From JAGLYZ01 sp049642725 (GTDB lineage Bacteria > Patescibacteriota > Minisyncoccia > Minisyncoccales > JAGMDC01): a stretch of DNA of 20,431 bases. A program made the translations under genes and the position numbers. The DNA lies in contig JBARPC010000025.1 in the NCBI GenBank assembly GCA_049642725.1, positions 1 to 20,431 of the forward strand, given 5' to 3'. The notes under the pieces were generated by a model that made no database searches, was not told where the DNA came from, and saw only the letters and a list, made by a program, of their open reading frames with translations. Each line of letters starts with the position of its first letter. The stretch's first letter is position 1. Positions 7,690-15,723 of the stretch are shown here, one piece after another.

Positions 7690-8505
7690 ATGACTAAGTA
7701 TCGAACTATAGTGAGAATAAAAAGGTGGGCAAGAACATGGTTACCAAAATGGACAGTTTATATCCTACGTAAATACAGGAAAATATTTTGGATTCCACGA
7801 GTTTTTAATCACAAACAAGCCCAAATCTACGAATTTCGTAGTGCATACAATTGGACTCATGATAACCTTAAATGGTTTTATGGAGAGTTTCTTTTGTCTA
7901 AACAAAAAGGAGATTTTTGGTCCGGTCCTTACGATGCTAACGGGCATAATGTAATTAGCGATTTTTTCCATAATAATGAAAGTGAGTGGCGGTCTTTTGC
8001 TAATACTATTCATAATAAAACCTGTCTGGAGATAGGTTCGGGACCTGCAGGATACTTACTGCTATGGCATTGGGCTAGAAAAAGAATTATCATTGACCCT
8101 TTAATCTTACAATATAAAAAGTTAGCATCGGAGTTTGGTGCTGACAAACTCTTTTCATCTAATCTTGTGTTGCATGAAAAGCCGGCTGAGATATTTATTG
8201 ATGAACTCGACAAGAGTATTGACGGTTGTATTGTATGTCGCAATACACTTGATCATTGTGAAAATCCCTATCTGGTCCTTCGAAACATTGCGCGATATGC
8301 AAAACCGGGATGCATTCTACTTCTTTGGACAGATCTATATCATCTCTGGGGCCATGATGAAAAACACAGGGACATAACAAAAGATAAAAAAAACTTTCAG
8401 AATTTTCTTGAGAATATAGGCTTTAAAATTGAGTATCAGCTTCCAGACCTTCGTGGCGATTATCGGACAATAAATTATGGTTGCGTTGCAACAAAAATAT
8501 CATGA
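7690..8505 (+). CDS. Class I SAM-dependent methyltransferase
   Basis: A 271-residue protein with motif I CLEIGSGPAGYLL (residues 112-124), the acidic residue Asp136 after strand 2 (RIIIDPL), and the post-motif CRNTLDHCENP near 178-188, where LDH replaces the more common EH. AKPGCILLLWTDLYH then LENIGFKIEY complete the fold. The N-terminal 110 residues are rich in Trp, Arg and Lys and unassigned. It is not a duplicate of the preceding methyltransferase: outside the SAM core they share nothing obvious. Its DNA is visibly less AT-rich than the left block (about 39% GC over 8041-8340 against about 30% over 6601-6900, counted by hand), a sign of separate origin. Its TGA stop overlaps the next ATG. 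Confidence 0.83.
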   Translation: MTKYRTIVRIKRWARTWLPKWTVYILRKYRKIFWIPRVFNHKQAQIYEFRSAYNWTHDNLKWFYGEFLLSKQKGDFWSGPYDANGHNVISDFFHNNESEWRSFANTIHNKTCLEIGSGPAGYLLLWHWARKRIIIDPLILQYKKLASEFGADKLFSSNLVLHEKPAEIFIDELDKSIDGCIVCRNTLDHCENPYLVLRNIARYAKPGCILLLWTDLYHLWGHDEKHRDITKDKKNFQNFLENIGFKIEYQLPDLRGDYRTINYGCVATKIS

Positions 8506-9353
8506 GCCATCCATCACTTGTTTCTATTATTTTACCGACCTATAATAGAGGAACATATATAAGAAGAGCAGTAGGAAGTGTTCTAAGTCAAACTTATAAA
8601 GAGTTTGAGCTTATTATCATTGATGACGGTTCGACAGATGAAACTCCTAAGATTATATCTGAATTTAAAAGAAAAAATACAAGAGTGAAGTGTATAACCA
8701 ATAAACCGAATATCGGGCTTGTTAAGAGTTTAAATAAAGGAATAAAAAACGCCAAAGGTAAATATATTGCAAGGATTGATGACGATGATTCTTGGTGTGA
8801 TTCTCAAAAATTAGAAAAACAGGTTGAATTTCTTGAGAACAACGTCGATTATATTGCGGTAGGTGGAGGAGTAATTAAGGTGGATGCGGCTGGAAAAGAG
8901 ATTGCAAGACATTTACTTTCGGAAAACGATAAAGATCTTAAAAATTCAATGCTTCTAAATAACTCCTTTGTTCATAGTAGCGTGGTGTTTAGAAAAGAAA
9001 TCTGGGAAAAGGTGGGTGGGTTTGATGAAACTCTTGATTTTTCTGAAGATTGGGATTTATGGCTGAGATTTGGACAACTAGGTAATTTTTATAATTTTCA
9101 GCAATATTTTGTTCGTTATTTGCAGGATCAACAAAATAAATCTAATTATAATATACAGCATAACGCAAGGCTCAATATCAAGCTAAGAAAAAAATACCGA
9201 AATGATTATCCCAATTTCTGGAAAGCTTATATTCTTGGTTGGGCCCAATATATTTATACTTTTTTACCTTTTCGAATAGCATTAAAACCGATTTTTTCGA
9301 AATTAAGAAGAATAATTTTTGGTAATCCAGGCTATGAATTTTTTGAGGACTAA
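8502..9353 (+). CDS. Family 2 glycosyltransferase (GT-A)
   Basis: A 283-residue GT2 enzyme that should transfer a sugar from an NDP-sugar to the growing lipid-linked glycan at the cytoplasmic face. The GT-A start VSIILPTYNRGTYIRRAV (7-24) is followed by IIDDGSTDET with Asp41/Asp42, NIGLVKSLNKGI, and the DXD-type metal site ARIDDDDSW (93-96). Further on are VVFRKEIWEKVGGFDE and the acceptor-side EDWDLWLRF. After the domain there are about 75 basic and aromatic residues, as in many polysaccharide-locus GT2 proteins. ATG8502 forms an ATGA overlap with the previous stop; an in-frame start at 8481 is possible but would extend further into that gene. The 3' end overlaps the next gene by 20 bases. 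Sugar specificity is not readable. Confidence 0.88.
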   Translation: MSHPSLVSIILPTYNRGTYIRRAVGSVLSQTYKEFELIIIDDGSTDETPKIISEFKRKNTRVKCITNKPNIGLVKSLNKGIKNAKGKYIARIDDDDSWCDSQKLEKQVEFLENNVDYIAVGGGVIKVDAAGKEIARHLLSENDKDLKNSMLLNNSFVHSSVVFRKEIWEKVGGFDETLDFSEDWDLWLRFGQLGNFYNFQQYFVRYLQDQQNKSNYNIQHNARLNIKLRKKYRNDYPNFWKAYILGWAQYIYTFLPFRIALKPIFSKLRRIIFGNPGYEFFED

Positions 9354-10194
9354 GACAAAAAGCGTAAAATATATCGCAAATAGTATTTACGATATATGTT
9401 TTAATATAGACAGGCATATATCCGGATATTCTGAGGATGATGCTAGTCTTTGGGCTAGAGCTAATGCGGTTAGGCATGCACATACGATTAGGGCTATATT
9501 GAATTATGCATATCAGAATAACAAAAAAACCGTAAAAATTCTTAACGCTTCTGGACTAGGATGTGGCCACCAAGATTTTTCAATTGTTAGTTTTTTGCGA
9601 AACAATACAAATATCAAGCCAGATTGGGTGGCGTTTGATAGTCCTAATAGCGGATTTCTCACACGTGATTTGTTTAGAAAATACATAAAAAATCTGAAAA
9701 TAAAGCTAGAATTTTCAGACTTTTCAAAAACAGATAGACCATATGGAGAAGGAGAAGACTTATACGATATTGTAATATTTACTGAAATTGCAGAGCACTT
9801 GGACCACTCGATCCTTCTCAATCTATTTGCTGAAATAAGAAATAAAATAAAGAAAGATGGTATTTTGATTATTACCACACCAAACTTAGTAGATGTTAAA
9901 AACAGGATAAGAATTCTTTTTGGTAACGGAGACGGTCCTTATTGGGGTGATACTCCGCAGACTACCAAAAATAGAAAAGGATTTTATGGGCATATCGTTA
10001 ATTACGACACGAATAGACTAAAGAGACTAATGCGTGATATTGGCTATAAGATTGATACCGCTTATACATTTACATACGGATATGGTCCTAGCGAGAAATG
10101 TTTGACCAAGCGTTTAATGTATAGAATTATAGACTTTTTATCGTTTTTTTTAAAAAACTCTCGGAAAACATTATTTATTATTGCTACTAAATAG
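9334..10194 (+). CDS. Class I SAM-dependent methyltransferase
   Basis: A 286-residue protein with a Methyltransf_23-like domain. Motif I is unusual: VKILNASGLGCGHQDF (67-82) has Asn-Ala in place of the usual acidic-x-Gly start. The later motifs are standard: FTEIAEHLDHS (149-159), then GILIITTPNLVDVKNR and GHIVNYDTNRLKRLMRDIGY, a layout common in sugar or lipid methyltransferases of surface-glycan loci. The weakened motif I means cofactor binding is likely but not certain. ATG9334 was taken as start; a TTG at 9319 lies five codons upstream. The gene begins inside the end of the GT2 gene and is followed by a 54-base gap, one of the few real gaps in the operon. Confidence 0.78.
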   Translation: MNFLRTKTKSVKYIANSIYDICFNIDRHISGYSEDDASLWARANAVRHAHTIRAILNYAYQNNKKTVKILNASGLGCGHQDFSIVSFLRNNTNIKPDWVAFDSPNSGFLTRDLFRKYIKNLKIKLEFSDFSKTDRPYGEGEDLYDIVIFTEIAEHLDHSILLNLFAEIRNKIKKDGILIITTPNLVDVKNRIRILFGNGDGPYWGDTPQTTKNRKGFYGHIVNYDTNRLKRLMRDIGYKIDTAYTFTYGYGPSEKCLTKRLMYRIIDFLSFFLKNSRKTLFIIATK

Positions 10195-10248
10195 GGCTTA
10201 AATTTTTATATAGAAGTTCTAAAAAATTTTTATAATCAAAATATAGAT

Positions 10249-11106
10249 ATGCCTAAAATAACCGCAATTATTACTACATATAATCGTGCGAACCTATTGA
10301 GGAATGCTATCAAAAGTATATTGTGCCAGAGTTTTCAAGATTTTGAATTAATTGTAGTAGATGATTATTCGTCGGATGATACCGAGAAGGTAGTAAAAGA
10401 ATTTCAAGATAAACGAATTTTCTATCTGAAACATAAAAAGAATAGAGGAGATGCAGCTGCGAAAAATACCGGGATAAGAGCGGCTCAAGGAGAATATATT
10501 ATTTCTTTAGATGATGATGACCTTATGGTGCCCTGGGCCCTGAAAGAGCTTCTTGAAAAGTTTAACAAACTTTCCAAAGAAAATATTGGAGGCGTTTATG
10601 GATGGTCATGGTGGACATATAACAAAGGAAACACGCTTAAATTTCTTACCTTCCAAAAAAAAGGAAAGATATTTAAAGCAATTATTAAGAATCAAGTTTT
10701 CACCAATATATTACTCAAAAAGGAAGTTTTTAATATGATTGGTTTTTATGATGAGACCCTTTCCAGTAATTATGATTACGATTTCTATTTGAGATTTGCA
10801 AAAGTTTATGAGATAGATTTTGTGCCAAGAATCCTTTTTATTATTCGAGTTCAACGGCAAAATCATCTTTCTCAACTTTCTCTTTCACATATGAAAAGAC
10901 ATCAATCTGTTATGCAACATTATTCTCAGGGTTTAAGGAGATATAGAGTATTGATGCTTAAATTTTTTCCGATTGGTTTTTATGTCCGACTTTCGTTGTT
11001 TAAACACAAAATTATTACAATTCTAAAGACCATACTCAACACTGAACTTAGGCAAGAGGTGGCAGAAATACGAGAGGAATTAAAGAAACAAGGAACAAAA
11101 ATATGA
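10249..11106 (+). CDS. Family 2 glycosyltransferase (GT-A)
   Basis: A 285-residue GT2 enzyme distinct from the one at 8502. Motifs are ITAIITTYNRANLLRNAI (4-21), IVVDDYSSDDT with Asp38/Asp39, NRGDAAAKNTGIRAAQ and the metal-binding IISLDDDDLM (88-91). FYDETLSSNYDYDFYLRF fits the usual late acceptor region. The C-terminal tail has a basic stretch (RRYRVLMLKFF, RLSLFKHKIITILK) that could lie along the membrane, then a short charged helix with heptad-like spacing. It should add one sugar during repeat-unit assembly on the inner membrane face. The upstream gap 10195-10248 contains TATAAT at 10231 but no convincing -35, so I do not call a promoter. The stop overlaps the next start (ATGA at 11103). 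Confidence 0.88.
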   Translation: MPKITAIITTYNRANLLRNAIKSILCQSFQDFELIVVDDYSSDDTEKVVKEFQDKRIFYLKHKKNRGDAAAKNTGIRAAQGEYIISLDDDDLMVPWALKELLEKFNKLSKENIGGVYGWSWWTYNKGNTLKFLTFQKKGKIFKAIIKNQVFTNILLKKEVFNMIGFYDETLSSNYDYDFYLRFAKVYEIDFVPRILFIIRVQRQNHLSQLSLSHMKRHQSVMQHYSQGLRRYRVLMLKFFPIGFYVRLSLFKHKIITILKTILNTELRQEVAEIREELKKQGTKI

Positions 11107-12089
11107 CCATTAGATGGATTGAGATTAGTAAAAAAAAATATGGAGGTATTGTTTATAATGAACAAGCAAGAGAAGTATTATCTAAAAATTTTGATTTGGA
11201 CTTAATAGTTTGTAAACCGAGATATTTTAGAAAAATAAGATATTTGAGAATCCCGGAGTCATTTTTTTATTTATTAAAATTAAGAGGCAAGAGGGACTTA
11301 TGGATAAGAGATTTTTATTCTATGATTACTTTGCCTTTAGATAAAACTAAAGGTAAAAATTTGGTTATGGTTCATCAAGTCAGTTTTTCTGGATTTCCTT
11401 TAATTTCTCGTCCTATTTTTTTCTTCTTCAAAAAAATCTTTTATCATAATTTAAAAAAAGCAAATGCGATTGTAACGGTCTCAGAATATTGGAGGAATCA
11501 TTTTTTAGAAAAGGGCTACAGGAATGTTTACAAAATTTATAATTGTTTTAATTTATCTAATTTTGACATTTCAGGGCAAGAAGTTGTAGAATTAAAGGAA
11601 AGATTTCATCTTAAAAGAAAACCAATTGTTTATCTTGGAAATTGCCAGAGAATAAAAGGTGTAGTTGAGGCATATCAGTCGCTAAAAGATTTGGATGTAT
11701 ATTTAGTTACTTCGGGAAGACCTCAAGTCAAAATTCCAGCCATAAATTTGAATTTAGAATATAGGGATTATTTATGTTTATTAAAAAGTTCTTCCTTAGT
11801 ATTAACTATGTCTAAATTTAAAGAAGGATGGTGTAGAACCGCTCATGAAGCAATGTTATTAAAAACTCCGGTAGTCGGCTCTGGTCTTGGAGGAATGAGA
11901 GAATTATTAAAAGGAGGGAAACAGATAGTTTGTCAAGATTTCAAATGTTTAAAAGAAAAAGTAGAATATTTATTAGATCATCCCGGGACAAGAGAAAAGA
12001 TGGGAGAAAATGGTTATGACTTTGCTAAAAATTTTACTTTTGAAAAATTTAAAAAAGAATGGCTAAATCTAATTAAAAAGATAGTATGA
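11103..12089 (+). CDS. Family 4-like glycosyltransferase (GT-B)
   Basis: A 328-residue retaining-type GT-B enzyme. The N-terminal domain opens with RWIEISKKKYGGIVYNEQ and is short for GT4. The linker has ANAIVTVSEYWRNHFLEKG and YKIYNCFNLSNF. The C-terminal domain shows VYLGNCQRIKG followed by the EX7E motif EGWCRTAHE (in FKEGWCRTAHEAMLLKTP), then VVGSGLGGMREL, the nucleotide-sugar binding region. The last 40 residues, HPGTREKMGENGYDFAKNFTF, are the usual terminal helices. Length is 40-60 residues below typical GT4 proteins, mainly through a compact N-terminal domain. It is co-translated with both neighbours through ATGA overlaps at 11103 and 12086. Donor and acceptor are not predictable. Confidence 0.86.
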   Translation: MTIRWIEISKKKYGGIVYNEQAREVLSKNFDLDLIVCKPRYFRKIRYLRIPESFFYLLKLRGKRDLWIRDFYSMITLPLDKTKGKNLVMVHQVSFSGFPLISRPIFFFFKKIFYHNLKKANAIVTVSEYWRNHFLEKGYRNVYKIYNCFNLSNFDISGQEVVELKERFHLKRKPIVYLGNCQRIKGVVEAYQSLKDLDVYLVTSGRPQVKIPAINLNLEYRDYLCLLKSSSLVLTMSKFKEGWCRTAHEAMLLKTPVVGSGLGGMRELLKGGKQIVCQDFKCLKEKVEYLLDHPGTREKMGENGYDFAKNFTFEKFKKEWLNLIKKIV

Positions 12090-14464
12090 ATTTTTTAGAT
12101 TCTAAAAAAAATTTAATTGGAATAATTTTATTTTTATCTGTTATTGGGAGCGTTGCTTTTTTTGATAAAACATTGGCAATTGGAATTATTTTACTGGCGT
12201 TTTTGACCTCAATTACTTTTTTGATTCTTTCTAATATCGGAATGAAAAGTAAAAGAATATTTTTGCTTTTTTTAATTGCTCTTTTAATCCATTTCGGAGT
12301 AGTATTATTTATTCACTATGCTCATTTTCAACCATTTAGCGGTGGTCAGGGAGATTACACTGCTTACCATCAACAGGCGCAAGAAATAGCTCAAAGAATT
12401 CTTCAGGGAAATTTTTCTTTACAAGGATTAAGTATAGGTCATTATTACCCGGTCATCATTGGCTGTATTTATGCTTTAACTTCGTTGGAAATGTTGATTG
12501 GCCAATTATTTGGCGTTTGGCTAGCGGCCCTTTCAGTTGTTTTGGTTTATTTAATAGTTCTTGAGATTGGAGGAAGTAAAAATTGGGCTTTTTTAATAGG
12601 GTTAATTGCAAGCATTTATCCAAGTTATCTTTTTTTTGGGAGTTTGTTGCTTAAAGATGTTTTAGTTGTTCCTTTGGCTTTGGCAGGGCTTTTATTTTGT
12701 TTGAGATTAATAAAAAATTTTTCATGGAAAAACTTTTTAATTTTCTACATAATTTTAGCTGGTTTGATTCACTTCAGATTTTATATCGGCTATGTTTTGC
12801 TTCTCACTTTTATTTTCTGCTGGTTGATACTTGCTAAGTTAGATTTCAAAAAAAAGTTTATTTACGCAATAATTATTATTCTTCTTTTAGGATTTTTGCC
12901 TCAAATTTCAGGTTATGGGTATTATGGAATATCTACGATGAGGCATTATATTAGTGTAGAAACTATTACTTTCTATAGAGAAGTTGCTTACGCTCCTCCG
13001 TCTCCCCAGCTTCATTCTGCTCAGATTTCCGACAATAGTTCTATTACTGAACAATCACTTTCTGCTCAAGTTACTCAGAGCACTGCTATTGGAGAGGGAC
13101 CTGCTATTGGAGAGGGTTCTTCAATAGTGGTAGAAACAGGATTTGATAATCCTTTAACCTTTACAAAAAATTATTTTAAATCTTTTACTTATGTTTTATT
13201 AGGCCCATTGCCTTGGCAGATAAAACATCAAAGGCAGCTTTTTGCTCTGCTTGAAACTATTCCTTGGTATTTTCTGCTTTTTTTCATAATTAAGGGAATC
13301 TTAATTTCTTTTAAAAAATATAGAATTGCCATTCCTTTAGTTATTTTTAGTCTTGGAGTTTTTGCTGTTTTAACTCTTTTTTTAAGTAATTTTGGAATAG
13401 TGACCAGAATTCGCATACCAGCTTTTCTTGCTCTTTTGCCTTTTATTGCTCTTCATTTTCAAGCAGGACAAGAAATAAAGTGGAAAGCAACTGGACGGTC
13501 TTTAGTTTCAAAATACGAGGATGTAATACAGCAATTCTTTGCAGGTATAGGATTATATTTTTTGGTTTTATATCTTAGAATAAAATTTCGTGTTTGGGTT
13601 TTTGTTTTTCAAAATAGAAATAGAAGCAAAAGATGGTTTAAAAAACAAGTAAATGAAAGCATTATGATATTAGATAGCGCTGATAAGGGAATTTCTCGGG
13701 AGCTTTTATATGTAGGCATCAGAGAGAATCGTTCAACTGAATTTTTGAGGACTTTTCTTAATCCAGGAGATATATGTGTAGATATAGGGGCAAATATCGG
13801 GTATTATGCATTATTAGAAGCGCGATTGGTGGGAAAAAATGGAAAAATATTCGCCATAGAGCCATCGTACGATAACATTAAATTATTAAATAGAAATATA
13901 GCGCTGAATCAATACGATAATATTGTATCATACCGAGGAGCTATTGGCTCTAAAAATTGCCTTGGTAATATTAGATTGTCTCGGGGTTCAAATCGACATT
14001 CGTTTGTTAATGCTAACTTAGATTTTTCGGGTAAAACAGAGCAAGTTAAAATTATGACTCTTGACACCTTTTTGCAATATAAGCCATATCCTCAATTTGT
14101 ACGGATGGATGTTGAAGGATACGAAGAAGAGGTTATTAAAGGTATAAACCGTATTCTTGCGCAGAAAAAACCTCTTAAGATATTTATAGAGTTTCATTGC
14201 CCTCTTTTAGAAGACGGAGGGTATGAACTTTTACATACTCTGCGTGATGCAGATTTTACAATCAAAGCAGTGTTTAAGGAACGATTGAGTTTATTAACGA
14301 GAGAAAATAATCTAATTATTTCTTTGTATGATTTTCTCTTTCGTAAACGTTTTTATCTATTGAACAATTCTTTAGTAAATTATGATATTCCAATTGACGC
14401 ATTCCTTCAGCATTTACCAAAGTTCAAAGATAATGTTTTTGAACTATTTTTGGAAAGAACATAA
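12086..14464 (+). CDS. Fusion: GT-C-like membrane protein + FkbM methyltransferase
   Basis: A 792-residue protein in two parts. Residues 1 to about 470 form a polytopic membrane region with 10 or more hydrophobic segments and a GT-C/PMT-2-like layout. An extracytoplasmic loop after the second or third segment carries GGQGDYTAYHQQAQEIAQ, with Asp90 as candidate catalytic acid. Later come FFGSLLLKDVL and a large outer loop (about 300-370) that is Ser/Gln-rich with a doubled AIGEG. Such proteins use lipid-linked sugars outside the membrane. Residues about 505-792 are a complete FkbM/Methyltransf_21 unit: DKGISRELLYVGIREN, VDIGANIGYY (565-574), IFAIEPS, and RMDVEGYEEEVIKGI near 672. A hydrophobic stretch (FFAGIGLYFLVLYL) lies at the join. 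No stop interrupts the join. Fusion of a GT-C-like gene with an FkbM gene is unusual; whether it is processed or works as one protein is unknown. Confidence 0.8.
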   Translation: MNFLDSKKNLIGIILFLSVIGSVAFFDKTLAIGIILLAFLTSITFLILSNIGMKSKRIFLLFLIALLIHFGVVLFIHYAHFQPFSGGQGDYTAYHQQAQEIAQRILQGNFSLQGLSIGHYYPVIIGCIYALTSLEMLIGQLFGVWLAALSVVLVYLIVLEIGGSKNWAFLIGLIASIYPSYLFFGSLLLKDVLVVPLALAGLLFCLRLIKNFSWKNFLIFYIILAGLIHFRFYIGYVLLLTFIFCWLILAKLDFKKKFIYAIIIILLLGFLPQISGYGYYGISTMRHYISVETITFYREVAYAPPSPQLHSAQISDNSSITEQSLSAQVTQSTAIGEGPAIGEGSSIVVETGFDNPLTFTKNYFKSFTYVLLGPLPWQIKHQRQLFALLETIPWYFLLFFIIKGILISFKKYRIAIPLVIFSLGVFAVLTLFLSNFGIVTRIRIPAFLALLPFIALHFQAGQEIKWKATGRSLVSKYEDVIQQFFAGIGLYFLVLYLRIKFRVWVFVFQNRNRSKRWFKKQVNESIMILDSADKGISRELLYVGIRENRSTEFLRTFLNPGDICVDIGANIGYYALLEARLVGKNGKIFAIEPSYDNIKLLNRNIALNQYDNIVSYRGAIGSKNCLGNIRLSRGSNRHSFVNANLDFSGKTEQVKIMTLDTFLQYKPYPQFVRMDVEGYEEEVIKGINRILAQKKPLKIFIEFHCPLLEDGGYELLHTLRDADFTIKAVFKERLSLLTRENNLIISLYDFLFRKRFYLLNNSLVNYDIPIDAFLQHLPKFKDNVFELFLERT
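13083..13116 (+). repeat. Tandem 18-base repeat in the GT-C outer loop
   Basis: The 16-base unit CTGCTATTGGAGAGGG occurs at 13083-13098 and exactly again at 13101-13116, a period of 18 bases. It encodes a doubled AIGEG, residues 334-344 of the fusion protein, within a Ser/Thr/Gln-rich loop predicted outside the membrane. The length is a multiple of three, so copy number can change without breaking the frame. Confidence 0.75.
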
Positions 14465-14470
14465 AAAAGC

Positions 14471-14498
14471 TTATCAAAATAGTAATAATACATATAAT
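14471..14498 (+). promoter_or_regulatory. Possible sigma-70-type promoter before the amino-sugar module
   Basis: The 92-base gap between the fusion gene and the GT4 gene holds TTATCA at 14471-14476 (four of six matches to TTGACA), a 16-base spacer, and a perfect TATAAT at 14493-14498, 58 bases before the ATG at 14557. In DNA this AT-rich such matches arise by chance, so the evidence is weak. Support comes from position: this is the widest gap in the operon and it separates the variable middle block from the initiation and amino-sugar genes. No terminator hairpin is seen here. Confidence 0.3.
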
Positions 14499-14556
14499 AG
14501 TTCTCGATATAAACCAAAATGTAAATTACAAAAACTTTGTTTTACCTAAAATAATA

Positions 14557-15723
14557 ATGCAAAAAGTAAAAAAAATTAAAATTTGTTATGTTACTAATAT
14601 AGATAAATCAGTAAAGTTTATATTATTTAACCAATTAAAATTTTTAAAGAATGAAGGATATAAGATTTTTGCTGTTTGTTCTAATGGCAAATTTATTAAA
14701 GATATTGAGAAACAAGGAATAAAAATAAAAATTATTAATTTTAAGAGAAAAATTAGTCCGATTTCTGATTTAATTTGCCTTTTTAAATTATTTTTTTATT
14801 TTAAGAAAGAAAAGTTTGCTCTTGTTCATACTCATACTCCAAAACCAGGGCTTTTAGGACAATTAGCAGCAAAGTTTGCCGGAGTTCCAATCATTATAAA
14901 TACTATCCACGGGTTTTATTTTCAAGGAAATTCTTCTTTTTTGAAAAGAAAGTTTTTTATTTTTATTGAGAAAATATCAGCAAAATGTTCTAATCTTATT
15001 TTCTTTGTCAATAAAGAAGATATGGATACCGTAGCTCGAGAGAAGATTTGTAATTCTGATTTAATTAAATATCTTGGCGGTGGTATTGACCTTTCTCGAT
15101 TTAATTCAGACAGGTTTTCTGAAGAGTTTATTTTAATTAAAAGAAAAGAATTAGGTATTGGTTCAGAAAAAAAAGTTATTGGAATTGTAGCCAGATTAGT
15201 TAGAGAAAAAGGATATTTGGACATTTTTAAAGCATTTAAGAAAGTTCTTAAAATTTTTCCAGAAACAACGCTTTTAATAATAGGGCCATTGGAGCCAGAA
15301 AAAAAAGATGCGATAAATCCCGATATTATTAAGAATTACGATATAGAAAAAAATGTTCTGTTTTTAGGAGAAAGAGAAGATGTTGAGGAAATATATCTAT
15401 TAATGGATATATTTGTTTTGCCATCTTGGCGGGAGGGACTTGGTATTTCAATTTTAGAAGCATCAGCGATGAAAAAGCCAGTAATAGCTACTGATATTCG
15501 GGGCTGTCGGGAGGCGGTAGATGATGGTAAAACTGGCATTTTGGTTCCAGTTAGAAATCCGGAAAAGTTAGCTGAGGCAATAATCTATTTACTTGAGAAT
15601 CCAGAAAAGGCAAAAAAGATGAGCGAAGAAGGGAGAGAAAGAGCTGAAAAAGAATTTGACGAAAGATTGGTCTTTGATAGAATAAAAACAGAATATCAAC
15701 GGTTGATAAAAGAGAAATTATGA
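14557..15723 (+). CDS. Family 4 glycosyltransferase (PglA/WbpH-like)
   Basis: A 388-residue GT-B enzyme of normal GT4 length. The N-terminal domain has KICYVTNIDKSVKF and the strongly diagnostic VHTHTPKPGLLGQLAAK followed by NTIHGFYFQG. These are seen in transferases that add a sugar to undecaprenyl-PP-linked N-acetylated amino sugars, such as PglA and WbpH. The C-terminal domain shows VIGIVARLVREKGYLDI, LLIIGPLEPEK and FLGEREDVEEIY, then the EX7E motif EGLGISILE and KPVIATDIRGCREAV, ending with GKTGILVPVRNPEKLAEAI. It should act just after the WecA-like enzyme at 16309, adding the second sugar. The assignment to PglA rather than another GT4 rests on remembered motif similarity and the neighbouring dehydratase, aminotransferase and acetyltransferase. 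Its stop overlaps the next start (ATGA at 15720). Confidence 0.87.
   Translation: MQKVKKIKICYVTNIDKSVKFILFNQLKFLKNEGYKIFAVCSNGKFIKDIEKQGIKIKIINFKRKISPISDLICLFKLFFYFKKEKFALVHTHTPKPGLLGQLAAKFAGVPIIINTIHGFYFQGNSSFLKRKFFIFIEKISAKCSNLIFFVNKEDMDTVAREKICNSDLIKYLGGGIDLSRFNSDRFSEEFILIKRKELGIGSEKKVIGIVARLVREKGYLDIFKAFKKVLKIFPETTLLIIGPLEPEKKDAINPDIIKNYDIEKNVLFLGEREDVEEIYLLMDIFVLPSWREGLGISILEASAMKKPVIATDIRGCREAVDDGKTGILVPVRNPEKLAEAIIYLLENPEKAKKMSEEGRERAEKEFDERLVFDRIKTEYQRLIKEKL

Noticed and set aside
10195..10248. TATAAT at 10231 as a promoter for the GT2 gene
   Set aside because: No acceptable -35 lies 15-19 bases upstream, and TATAAT is common by chance in such AT-rich DNA.
14465..14556. Possible small RNA or riboswitch in the largest intergenic gap
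   Set aside because: No stable hairpin or T-run is visible in this AT-rich 92-base stretch; only a weak promoter-like pair could be supported.
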